From the NCBI RefSeq assembly GCF_900103985.1, contig NZ_FNIE01000011.1, forward strand, positions 124,001 through 188,000: DNA of 64,000 bases, in the 5' to 3' direction. How positions within the stretch are numbered: position 1 is the stretch's first letter; the number at the start of each line of letters is the position of its first letter. The notes under the pieces were generated by a model. It worked only from the letters and a program-made list of their open reading frames with translations. It searched no databases and had not been told where the DNA came from. Positions 25,929 through 33,487 of the stretch are shown in pieces. Made by a program: the position numbers and the translations under genes. The stretch is from Actinacidiphila guanduensis. GTDB taxonomy: Bacteria > Actinomycetota > Actinomycetes > Streptomycetales > Streptomycetaceae.

Positions 25929-26669
25929 GTGACGGGAACATCGAAGCGAGTGGTCATCACGGGCGGCTCACGGGGCATCGGGCGCGAGATCGCGCTGCGG
26001 TTTGCCGACAGCGGAGCGCGCGTGGTGGTGAATTACGCGGGCAACCGGGAGGCCGCGGACAGCACCGTGGCGGACCTGCGGGCCCGGGGAGTGAGAGCAG
26101 TGGCGGTGCAGGCCGACGTGGCTGACGAGGATGGAGTCAGGTCCGTGTTCGACACCGCGGAGCAGGAGTTCGGCGGGGTCGACGTGGTGGTCCATGCCGC
26201 CGGCGTCGTGCATCGGGCGCCCTTGGCGGATCTCGATCTGGCCGACCTGGACCGGGTGCTGCGCACCAATGTGCGGGGAACGTTCGTGGTGGACCGGGAG
26301 GCGGTGCGCAGGCTCGCAAGGGGTGGCGCGCTGATCAACTTCGCCAGCTCTGTCACCAGGTTCTCCACTCCCGGCAACTCCGTCTACACCGCGTCGAAGG
26401 CGGCGGTGGAGGCGCTCACGCTCACGCTCTCCCGGGAGTTGCGGGGGCGGGGCGTGACGGTGAACGCGGTGGCGCCCGGCTCCATCGCCACCGAGATGCT
26501 GGAGGAGTATCTCGCGGGCGACGAGGATCTGCGCAGGTCGGTGGCGGCCGGCTCGCCTCTGGGAAGGGTGGGGACGCCGGGTGATGTCGCGGAGGTGGTG
26601 CTGTTCCTGGCCGGCCCGGGCCGCTGGGTGAACGGACAGGTGGTCTATGTCAACGGGGGCGCGATCTGA
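25929..26669 (+). CDS. Short-chain dehydrogenase, FabG-like
   Basis: A 246-residue SDR: VVITGGSRGIGREIALRFAD, HAAGVVHRAP in place of the usual NNAG, Ser in INFASSV and catalytic YTASK, ending VNGQVVYVNGGAI. GTG 25929 is chosen because GGAAGG lies 7 bases upstream. Its last 25 bases overlap the 3' end of the convergent AraC gene. Confidence 0.86.
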   Translation: MTGTSKRVVITGGSRGIGREIALRFADSGARVVVNYAGNREAADSTVADLRARGVRAVAVQADVADEDGVRSVFDTAEQEFGGVDVVVHAAGVVHRAPLADLDLADLDRVLRTNVRGTFVVDREAVRRLARGGALINFASSVTRFSTPGNSVYTASKAAVEALTLTLSRELRGRGVTVNAVAPGSIATEMLEEYLAGDEDLRRSVAAGSPLGRVGTPGDVAEVVLFLAGPGRWVNGQVVYVNGGAI

Positions 26670-27649
26670 TCCGTCGGCGCGTCCTGCGCCGTTGCGGACC
26701 GAGCTTGGCGAGAGGAGGCACGGTATCGGCTGGGTGAGGTGCCGGTACTGCGGATGAAGGCATGGGTGAAGGCGCTCTCGGAGGAGTAGCCGAGGCTCGC
26801 GGCCAGGACAGCGACGGTGGTGTCGGTCTCACGCAGGGCCTGTTCGGCCAGGCGCATGCGCCAGTTGCGGAGGTAGGCGAGCGGGGGCATGCCGGCGGCG
26901 GCACGGAAGCGTTCGGCGAAAGTGCTGCGGGAGAGTGCGGTGGCGCGGGCGAGGTCTTCCAAGTGCCAGTTCGTGGCGGGTGACTCGTGCATGAGAGCCA
27001 CAGCCGGTGCGAGTTCGCGGGTCGCCAGGACCCGGAGCCAGCCGGGCGGGAACGCGAGGGGATCGGCGAGCTGGGTGCGGAGCACCTCCACGAACAGCAG
27101 GTAGGCGTAGTGGCGCGCCGCGGCAGTGGCGCCGGGGCGCCGATCGCGAACCTCGTGGTGGAGGCGGTCGAGCAGCAAGCGTACGACGGGGGCGTGGGGG
27201 CTGCCGGCCCGGATGCGAGTGACCGGTTGGAGGACGGCCAGCAGGAGTTGCTCGCCACTGCGGTCCATCTCGACGTGGCTGCCGATCACGGTGGTAGTAG
27301 CGGGTTCCTCGCCCAAGCGGAGGAGGCGGTCGGGCCGGTCGGTGAAGAGCGGCCCTGCATCGACCGGTGCGGCGGCCGGATCACTGGCCAGAACGTCCCA
27401 GGGACGGTCGACAAGGACTGCCACCTCGCCCTCCTCCAGAAGCAGGGGCGCTTGCAGCCCTTCGGTATCGAGCCAGCACGACCCGTGGACCACTGCGGTG
27501 AGCTTTAGCCGCGCCCGTGGCTGAAGGCGCAGGGCCCAGGAGCCGGAGGCGGTGAAGGCGCCCGCTACTGCTGTGCGGGCTCCGATCAGGCTCAGCGCCT
27601 GCGACAGCGGGTCTCCCTCCGCGTCCGGCGTGGCGATCCCGGCGGGCAA
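26645..27649 (-). CDS. AraC-family regulator with cupin N-domain
   Basis: A 334-residue protein with a cupin-type N-domain (LLLEEGEVAVLVDRPWDV) and the AraC HTH pair (NWHLEDLARATALSRSTFAE, then VAVLAASLGYSSESAFTHAF). It is a paralog of the AraC protein at 20075-21058. The start is TTG 27649, three bases after the stop of the EthD-like gene, with no strong ribosome site, so coupling to the upstream gene is likely. The overlap with the SDR at its 3' end is 25 bases. Confidence 0.83.
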   Translation of the reverse strand: MPAGIATPDAEGDPLSQALSLIGARTAVAGAFTASGSWALRLQPRARLKLTAVVHGSCWLDTEGLQAPLLLEEGEVAVLVDRPWDVLASDPAAAPVDAGPLFTDRPDRLLRLGEEPATTTVIGSHVEMDRSGEQLLLAVLQPVTRIRAGSPHAPVVRLLLDRLHHEVRDRRPGATAAARHYAYLLFVEVLRTQLADPLAFPPGWLRVLATRELAPAVALMHESPATNWHLEDLARATALSRSTFAERFRAAAGMPPLAYLRNWRMRLAEQALRETDTTVAVLAASLGYSSESAFTHAFIRSTGTSPSRYRASSRQARSATAQDAPTDQIAPPLT

Positions 27650-27652
27650 CGC

Positions 27653-27985
27653 TCAGACCAGCCGTACTTCACGGGCCAGGCTCGCGGAGTGGATCCCGCG
27701 GGAGGTCTCCCGCATGTACGCCTCCCGCATCGCGTGGGCCTTGCGGTACTCGGGGGTGGCCAGGGCCTCGCGCATGCTCTCGGCGGAGTCGAAGGCGATC
27801 CGCACGATGGCATCGATGGGCTCGTCCTCGCCGTCGCGGGCCAGGTCGTCCACGTAGAACTGCACGTATTCGCGTACCTGCGGCAGGGCGGCGTACACGG
27901 GCCCGTACTCGGTCTCCATGAAGCGGCGGAAGTCGCCGGTGGACACCTCCGGGCGTTTGCGGATCACGGTCATGAGCGTCAGCAT
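27653..27985 (-). CDS. EthD-like small protein
   Basis: A 110-residue single-domain protein. The MLTLMTVIRKRPEVSTGDFR start and ETEYGPVYAALPQVREYVQ fit the EthD/dimeric alpha-beta barrel fold, a family associated with ring-modifying and degradative pathways. ATG 27985 has a textbook AGGAGG six bases upstream. It is divergent from a TetR regulator, and two identical-arm operators lie between the starts. The AraC gene follows three bases behind. Confidence 0.75.
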   Translation of the reverse strand: MLTLMTVIRKRPEVSTGDFRRFMETEYGPVYAALPQVREYVQFYVDDLARDGEDEPIDAIVRIAFDSAESMREALATPEYRKAHAMREAYMRETSRGIHSASLAREVRLV

Positions 27986-27995
27986 GCCCACCTCC

Positions 27996-28047
27996 TGAAC
28001 GCCTGTTCAATGACTTCTCTCGCGACCGTACCATGAACAGGTGTTCA
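27996..28047. promoter_or_regulatory. Twin TetR operators TGAAC-N4-GTTCA
   Basis: Two perfect sites with the same arms: TGAACGCCTGTTCA at 27996-28009 and TGAACAGGTGTTCA at 28034-28047, with centres 38 bp apart. They occupy most of the 55-bp gap between the EthD-like and TetR genes. The second overlaps the GTG start of the TetR gene. Control of both genes by that TetR protein is the natural inference. Confidence 0.75.
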
Positions 28048-28631
28048 ATGACGGGGTGAAGAAGAGCGCCGCCCCTTCCAAGGACCGTGATCTGCGCGCC
28101 GAGCTGGTGGCGGCAGCCGTGGAGATGCTCGCGCGGCCCCAGCCGGTGGCGGTGCCGTCGCTGAGGTCGATCGCCCGCGCCTGCCAGGTCGCACCGTCGG
28201 CGGTGTACTGGCACTTCCCCTCCGAGGCGGACCTGCGGTCCGCCGTCCTCGACGCCGAGTACGCCTCCATGGTCCGGGCCGTGGAGGAGGCCCTGGACGG
28301 CGCGGCCGCGGACGAGGACCCGCTCGTGGCGGCGGGCGACGCCTACATCGACTGGGCTCTGGCCCATCCCGGCGCCTACCAGCTCCTGTTCGAGAGCGGC
28401 GACGAACTGCCGGCCACCCGCGCCCCGCACGGGCCCCGCCTGCAGACGCGCATCGTGGCGCTGGCCCGCCGCGTGGACCCGGACGCCGCGTTCCCCGCCG
28501 CCCTGCTGCTGTGGTCCGGGTGGCACGGGATCGTGTCGCTGCGGCTCCACAAGGGCGAGTGGGACTGGGGTATGACCCCCCACCAGGCCAACCGTCGGCT
28601 GGTGGCGGCGCTGGCCGCCTCCTCTGGATGA
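28041..28631 (+). CDS. TetR-family regulator
   Basis: A 196-residue TetR protein: LRAELVAAAVEMLARPQPVA, then IARACQVAPSAVYWHFPSEA as HTH, and a TetR_C_33-like C-domain (HPGAYQLLFESG). GTG 28041 lies inside the second operator and has no ribosome site, so translation may start at GTG 28056 or on a leaderless message. It is divergent from the EthD-like gene. Confidence 0.87.
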   Translation: MFNDGVKKSAAPSKDRDLRAELVAAAVEMLARPQPVAVPSLRSIARACQVAPSAVYWHFPSEADLRSAVLDAEYASMVRAVEEALDGAAADEDPLVAAGDAYIDWALAHPGAYQLLFESGDELPATRAPHGPRLQTRIVALARRVDPDAAFPAALLLWSGWHGIVSLRLHKGEWDWGMTPHQANRRLVAALAASSG

Positions 28632-28720
28632 CTCCTCGAACCGGCTCTGACCTGCCCATTCGATGCTTACTTTTTTGTGTGTACTTCCGGAAGCTGCAGC
28701 TTGTGCCTACGTTCGAACGC

Positions 28721-29215
28721 ATGACGAACACGCACGAAAACTCCTTTGACCAGCGACTGCAGTACGTGGAGGACCGGATTGCGATCCAGGACCTGATGGT
28801 CCGCTACAGCCTGGGCCAGGACCTGCACGAGGACGGCGACAACGCGGTCCTGGAGCAGTGGGACCAGGTCTTCGCGCCCGGGGCCACGGTGGACTACTCG
28901 GTCACCGGCGACGCGAGGCTGAAGGACCTCGGATACCGGGACCTGGTCCAGGTGATGCGCGGGGAGAACGGGTCGATGAGCGGCCTGCTCCGGTGGCAGC
29001 ACTTCCAGGGTTCCGCGGCCGTGGAGATCGACGGCGACACCGCGACCGCACGCACCCAGCACCTGCACACCCACAAGGGCGCCACCGAAGGCCGGGGCTG
29101 GAACCTGATCCAGACCGGCTTCTTCGTGGACCGCCTCCAGCGCCTGCCCGAGGGTTGGCGCATCACCCACCGCAGGCTTGAGATCCTCTGGATGGACACC
29201 TTCCCCACCACCTGA
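28721..29215 (+). CDS. NTF2/SnoaL-like protein
   Basis: A 164-residue protein: QRLQYVEDRIAIQDLMVRYS is the usual opening of SnoaL-like (NTF2-fold) proteins, followed by WDQVFAPGATVDYSV and RRLEILWMDTFP. The fold includes cyclases, isomerases and dehydratases; the activity here is undetermined. ATG at 28721, 89 bases after the TetR gene on the same strand. Confidence 0.8.
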   Translation: MTNTHENSFDQRLQYVEDRIAIQDLMVRYSLGQDLHEDGDNAVLEQWDQVFAPGATVDYSVTGDARLKDLGYRDLVQVMRGENGSMSGLLRWQHFQGSAAVEIDGDTATARTQHLHTHKGATEGRGWNLIQTGFFVDRLQRLPEGWRITHRRLEILWMDTFPTT

Positions 29216-29273
29216 GCCCGGCCGACCGGCTCAGGCAGGCCGGCGGGGTCAGGCCGGCCGGCGGTTCCCGGGC

Positions 29274-29702
29274 CTAGCGGGGGCCGGGCCACGCCGGCCG
29301 ACGGACACGGGGGCGCCGGACGGCGGGGGTGGGGCACGAGTCGCGGGCCCAGTCGTGCAGCGCGTCCAACGCGGTGGTCAACGCCTGTCCCGCCGGGGTG
29401 AGCTGATACTCCACGTGCGGGGGCACCTCGGGGTAGACGATGCGGCGGACCACACCGTCGGCCTCCAGCGCGCGCAGCTGCTGGATCAGCATCTTCTGCG
29501 TCACCCGAGGGATGGCCCGCTCCAACTCGGAGAACCTCCGCGGCTGCCGGACCAGGAGGTGGTGCACGATCAGCAGCTTCCACCGCCCCTCCAGAATGCC
29601 CAGGGCATGCTCGACCCGGCCGATGCTGCACCCCGGCGCGGCTCCACCGCCTGCGGCCCGTTCCGTGACGGGTTCGCTCCCCTTTTCACCAGTACCACCC
29701 AT
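29274..29702 (-). CDS. HxlR-family regulator
   Basis: A 142-residue winged-helix protein: CSIGRVEHALGILEGRWKLL is the HxlR signature with its conserved N-terminal Cys, followed by RFSELERAIPRVTQKMLIQQ and PPHVEYQLTPAGQAL. HxlR proteins often sense electrophiles or redox change through that Cys and control an adjacent enzyme gene. The neighbour here is the VOC remnant at 29751-29843, so its original target may be lost. Confidence 0.9.
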   Translation of the reverse strand: MGGTGEKGSEPVTERAAGGGAAPGCSIGRVEHALGILEGRWKLLIVHHLLVRQPRRFSELERAIPRVTQKMLIQQLRALEADGVVRRIVYPEVPPHVEYQLTPAGQALTTALDALHDWARDSCPTPAVRRPRVRRPAWPGPR

Positions 29703-29750
29703 ACCTGGATGCTACGCCGGGCCGGCTGCGACCCTCGGGTCCGGCCCGGC

Positions 29751-29843
29751 TCAGCCGCCTTGGACCTCGATGAGTTCGAGGAAATTGCCGAGGGCGGCCA
29801 CCGAGAGGCCGACGTGGCGGAATCGGGCGGCGGGGAGCGGCAT
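29751..29843 (-). pseudogene. VOC (glyoxalase/dioxygenase) gene reduced by internal deletion
   Basis: A 30-codon open frame starts like a VOC protein (RFRHVGLSVA) and runs straight into a VOC C-terminus (LGNFLELIEVQGG, stop). Intact family members have about 90 residues between these motifs. An in-frame deletion of the centre explains this well. It is 48 bases upstream of the HxlR gene on the same strand. Confidence 0.5.
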
Positions 29844-30569
29844 GGCGACGTCCAAGGTCCATGCCGCTTACTTGGTGAAGGCCGTTAACCTTGTCGGCGG
29901 ACCCCACCTGCCGAGCGGCGTACCGGACAACACCACGGCGACCTGCGACGGGCCCCGGGGAGGCGCCCGCACTGGTCGCCGAGCGCGGGCCACCCACGGC
30001 TTCGCCCGGGCCGAGGCCAGCCGCCGGCCGGGGTCGACGTCGCCCGCGCCCCAAAAGCACTTCGACCGTGACGTCCTGCTCGCGGCCCTGCCCGAGCACG
30101 GCTACCGCGAGCGGTTCGCCCGGGCCGTGGCCGGCGCCGGGGGACCAGGTCGAGCAGCCGGCGACATTCGCCGCCGCTTATGTCCGCTTCGCGGCCGGGG
30201 ACGCGCCCTGTTCGACGTGACCTGTTCCGCCGGCGCGGACAAGGCCGAGCACCCGGGTCTCACCACCGCCGGCAAGGATCTGCCGACCGCCCTTCTGCCA
30301 ACGGCGGCCCGTCTCGCGCCGGACAGGGAGAGGGCCTACGACCTGCTGCTGCGCGTGGCCTCCGCAGCCCAGGGTATCCGTCTTCCCGCGGCAGGGGCCG
30401 TTCGGCGTCTTCGGGCAGGCGCCGGACGCCACCGCCCGACCGCGCGGCGGCCCCGCCCTGGACATCGCCGCCGGGACCGCCGGACCGTCTGCACCCCCGA
30501 ACTGACCGGCGCCCGACCGTCCCCGGGCCCCGGCGCCGGGCGCGTCGGGGCCCGGGGACAGCACGCCGG
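29844..30569. other. Gene-poor stretch with degraded coding fragments
   Basis: No intact gene is seen over 726 bp. On the plus strand a protein-like segment starts near 30053 (HFDRDVLLAALPEHGYRERF) and continues only after a frame change near 30140 (QVEQPATFAAAYVRFAAGD). A later segment near 30230-30370 also looks coding (RERAYDLLLRVASAAQG). These may be remnants of one or two dead genes; no family is recognised. Confidence 0.4.
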
Positions 30570-32051
30570 TCAGGAGCCGCTGGGCGCGCTCGCCGGACTG
30601 CCCTCGGGGACGGACGGCCCGGCCGAGCTGTCCGCCGGGGCGGGCGTACGCATCACGAGGGCGGCGAGCAGCACCGCGACCGCGGTGATGCCGGCGGACG
30701 CGGCCATGGCCGTGTCGTAGCCGGAGGTCATTGCCTGGGGCAGGGCGTCGTGGGTGAGCGAGGCGGTGACGGTGGCGGCGGTGCCGGAGATGACGGCCAG
30801 GCCGAGTGCTCCGCCGGCCTGTTGGGAGGTGGTGATCAGGCCCGAGGTGACCCCGGCCCAGCGGTGGGGGACGCCGGCGGTGGCGGCTGCGTACATCGGG
30901 GCGAAGCTCATGCCGTAGCCCAGCGGCATCACCAGCAGTCCCGGCAGCACGTGGACGGCGTAGCCGCCGTGGACGGGCAGGAAGCTGACCCACAGCATTC
31001 CGGCGACGACCAGGCCCGGGCCGAGGATCAGGAAGGGCCGGAAGCCGAAGCGGCGGACCAGGCCGGCCATCCGGGTGGAGACCAGGCCCAGGACCACGGG
31101 GAAGGGCAGGAACGCCAGCCCGGTGCGGACCGCGCTGTAGTGCTCGACGTCCTGCAAATAGAGGGTGAGCAGGAAGAACATGCCCAGATTGCCCGCGAAG
31201 ACCACGGCCATCATGCCGTTCGCCCCCGAGACGTTGCGGATCCTGAAGATCCCCAGGTCCACCAGCGGCTCGTCGGCGCGCCGCTCGTTGAGGACGAAGG
31301 CGGCGAGCAGGACCACGCAGGCGGCGAAGCCGGCCAGGGTCCGCGGGCCGCCCCAGCCCCACTCGGGTGCCTGACTGAAGGCGAAGACCCCGGCCATCAG
31401 CCCGGCCGTGACCAGCACCGCGCCGGGAGCGTCCGGAAGGCGCCGGCCACCCCGCAGCTCGGGACGGTGATCGGGGACGAGGCGAGGCGCGAGGGCGAGG
31501 ACGGCCAGGCCGACGGGGACATTGATGAAGAAGTTCCAGCGCCAGCCGGCGTACTGGGTGAGGACACCGCCCAGAAGGAGGCCGACGGCTGCTCCGCCGG
31601 TGGAGACCATGGACCAGTAGCCCAGCGCGCGGGCGCGCTGGTGCCCGTCGGGGAAGAACACCAGGACCGTGGACAGGGCAGCGGGGGACATCACGGCGGC
31701 GGCCAGGCCCTGCAGCCCGCGCAGCACGATCAGCAGCGGCACCGAGGAGTTCACCCCGATCAGGAACGAGACGAGGGTGAAGGCCGCCATTCCCGCGAGC
31801 AGGGTACGGCGGCGGCCGAACAGGTCGGCGAGCCGCCCGCCGAGCAGCAGGAAGCCGCCGAAGGCGAGCACGTAGGCGGTGACGACCCACTGGATGGTGC
31901 TGTCGCCGAAGTCCAGGTCCCGCTTGATGACTGGCAGGGCGACATTGATGATCGCGGTGTCCAGCACCACCATGAACTGCGCGGTCGCCACCAGGGCGAA
32001 CACCACCCAGGGCCCGGCGGGGCGTCCACCCCGTTTTTTCGTTGTGAGCAT
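30570..32051 (-). CDS. DHA2-type MFS drug efflux transporter
   Basis: A 493-residue protein with about 14 transmembrane helices. Family motifs are FMVVLDTAIINVALP in helix 1 and GGRLADLFGRRRTLL in the first cytoplasmic loop (motif A), typical of EmrB/QacA-like H+ antiporters. ATG 32051 follows GAGGAACCTG. The MerR gene lies 135 bases upstream on the same strand, so the pump is probably induced through it. Confidence 0.9.
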   Translation of the reverse strand: MLTTKKRGGRPAGPWVVFALVATAQFMVVLDTAIINVALPVIKRDLDFGDSTIQWVVTAYVLAFGGFLLLGGRLADLFGRRRTLLAGMAAFTLVSFLIGVNSSVPLLIVLRGLQGLAAAVMSPAALSTVLVFFPDGHQRARALGYWSMVSTGGAAVGLLLGGVLTQYAGWRWNFFINVPVGLAVLALAPRLVPDHRPELRGGRRLPDAPGAVLVTAGLMAGVFAFSQAPEWGWGGPRTLAGFAACVVLLAAFVLNERRADEPLVDLGIFRIRNVSGANGMMAVVFAGNLGMFFLLTLYLQDVEHYSAVRTGLAFLPFPVVLGLVSTRMAGLVRRFGFRPFLILGPGLVVAGMLWVSFLPVHGGYAVHVLPGLLVMPLGYGMSFAPMYAAATAGVPHRWAGVTSGLITTSQQAGGALGLAVISGTAATVTASLTHDALPQAMTSGYDTAMAASAGITAVAVLLAALVMRTPAPADSSAGPSVPEGSPASAPSGS

Positions 32052-32186
32052 GACAGGTTCCTCGGTGGACGGCTTCCGGCAGCGGGGCACGGAAGGGCGG
32101 ATATCAGGAATCGAGCACGGCAGACGACGGCCTGCCCGAAAGGTGCTACGGGCGGCCGGCCCGGTTCCCGGGGCGCCGCCGGAAGG

Positions 32187-32666
32187 TCAGCTCAGCTTCT
32201 CGCCGAGAAACCGGCCTTGAGTCTCCAGGCGGGCGGCTTCGGCGTCGTCGCCAGCCTGGACGGCACGCCAGTAGGCGACCCGGTTGTCGATGTAGCGCTT
32301 GCGGGCGGCCAGTCGCCGCATCTCCTCCTCCAGTGCCTGGCTGTGGGCGGCGAGCATCTCGATCTTCATGGCGACGGTCTCGGGCGTGTGCCCGCGCGCC
32401 GCCATCAGCGCGCGCATCTCCTCGATCGCCAGGCCTGCGGCCCGCAGGTGCGCGAGCGACTCGATGCGGGCCAGGTCGGCACGGGTGTAGGCGCGGTGGC
32501 CGCTGGAGGCGTCGCGGGCGACCGGATCGATCAGGCCGATCTTCTCGTAATACCGCAGCGTCCAGCCGCTCAGCCCGGTGATCCGGGAGACCTCCTGGAC
32601 GGTCAGGACCGCATCCGTCGCGTGCTCGGCGGACCGCCGCGTTCGGGGTGCTCGTGCCTCGTTCAT
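32187..32666 (-). CDS. MerR-family regulator
   Basis: A 159-residue MerR protein: LTVQEVSRITGLSGWTLRYY and KIGLIDPVARDASSGHRAYT form the winged HTH, followed by a dimerisation coiled coil. No metal-binding Cys cluster is visible, so an organic or oxidative signal is more likely than a metal. Its promoter has a 19-bp spacer centred on a perfect palindrome, and the -10 element ends six bases before the ATG, so the message is probably leaderless. The MFS pump gene follows. Confidence 0.9.
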   Translation of the reverse strand: MNEARAPRTRRSAEHATDAVLTVQEVSRITGLSGWTLRYYEKIGLIDPVARDASSGHRAYTRADLARIESLAHLRAAGLAIEEMRALMAARGHTPETVAMKIEMLAAHSQALEEEMRRLAARKRYIDNRVAYWRAVQAGDDAEAARLETQGRFLGEKLS

Positions 32667-32672
32667 GATTCG

Positions 32673-32703
32673 AGTATCGAGAACTTGGAGCGCTCCAAGT
32701 CAA
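32673..32703 (-). promoter_or_regulatory. MerR-type promoter with 19-bp spacer and 18-bp operator
   Basis: Read on the minus strand, -35 TTGACT (32703-32698) and -10 GATACT (32678-32673) are 19 bp apart, the over-long spacing typical of MerR-activated promoters. The palindrome ACTTGGAGCGCTCCAAGT (32683-32700) fills the spacer and resembles the CTTGGAGT-like sites of NmlR/AdhR-type regulators. Transcription should start at about the ATG at 32666. Confidence 0.75.
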
Positions 32704-32783
32704 GCGCGGACTGCCGCCGCTTCGCAGAGCCACGGGTCACGTCGCTCGGCGGGCCGTCCGGCGTGCTGGGCATCCGGGAAGGA

Positions 32784-33401
32784 TCACTCTTCGTCGTGAC
32801 CCGGGACATCTGTGGGGGCGGCGCTCCGAAGGAAGGCCATCATGGTGTCGAGGGCCGCTTCGAGATGGATGATCCGGCCGGTGGACATCAGGATCACCAC
32901 TCCGCCCTGGATCGCCGCCACGATCGCGGCCGCCGTCCGGCCGGCGTCCACAGCCGCGTCGATCGCGCCGGCTACCTGCATGCGCTCGATGCCCGCCCGC
33001 AGGGCGGCCTGCCACCGGTCGACGAGCTGGGCGGTGAGCTGCTGCGCCGCCGGGGTCGTCCGCCCAAGCTCGGTGACCAGCAGGCCCAGCGGGCAGTTGA
33101 CGCCCTGGCGCCGGTAGCGTTCCACGACGGCGTCGCGCCAGGCGTCCCACGTCTGCCAGGTGCCCAGATCGCCGAGATGCGGCTCCTGGTCCTCCAGGAC
33201 CCGGTCCGCCTCCCTCGCGGCGACGGCCAGCAGCAACTCCTCCTTCCCGCCGGGGAAGTAGTGGAAGACCTGGCTCTTGCTGGTCGCGGTGCGCCCCAGG
33301 ATCCCGTCCAGCGTCGTCGCCGCCACACCCATCTCGCGGATCTCCGCGGCGGCACCTTCGATGATCCGGCGCCGGGTCGCGGCCCCCTTGGCGGTCAACA
33401 T
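32784..33401 (-). CDS. TetR-family regulator
   Basis: A 205-residue TetR protein: RRRIIEGAAAEIREMGVAAT and LGRTATSKSQVFHYFPGGKE make up the HTH, with a TetR_C-like domain (QGVNCPLGLLVTELG). ATG 33401 follows GGGGAGGTTCCG. It is divergent from the quinone oxidoreductase gene across 86 bases that contain TGGAC/GTCCA inverted repeats, so it likely represses that gene and itself. Confidence 0.88.
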   Translation of the reverse strand: MLTAKGAATRRRIIEGAAAEIREMGVAATTLDGILGRTATSKSQVFHYFPGGKEELLLAVAAREADRVLEDQEPHLGDLGTWQTWDAWRDAVVERYRRQGVNCPLGLLVTELGRTTPAAQQLTAQLVDRWQAALRAGIERMQVAGAIDAAVDAGRTAAAIVAAIQGGVVILMSTGRIIHLEAALDTMMAFLRSAAPTDVPGHDEE

Positions 33402-33417
33402 CGGAACCTCCCCAGTC

Positions 33418-33433
33418 TGGACTTGCCGGTCCA
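33418..33433. promoter_or_regulatory. Putative TetR operator TGGAC-N6-GTCCA
   Basis: A perfect inverted repeat in the divergent TetR/oxidoreductase promoter. A second, wider pair with the same arms (TGGAC at 33451-33455, GTCCA at 33466-33470) lies nearer the oxidoreductase start. A TAAAAT box on the minus strand at 33433-33438 could be the TetR-gene -10. Confidence 0.5.
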
Positions 33434-33487
33434 TTTTACTGGAGGCACCGTGGACCCCGCACACGGTCCAGCAGAGAGGTGCATGTC

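Noticed and set aside
29440..30720. A 426-codon plus-strand frame after the HxlR gene
   Set aside because: It begins antisense to HxlR and crosses the decayed region. Only short segments look coding, and these need a frame change.
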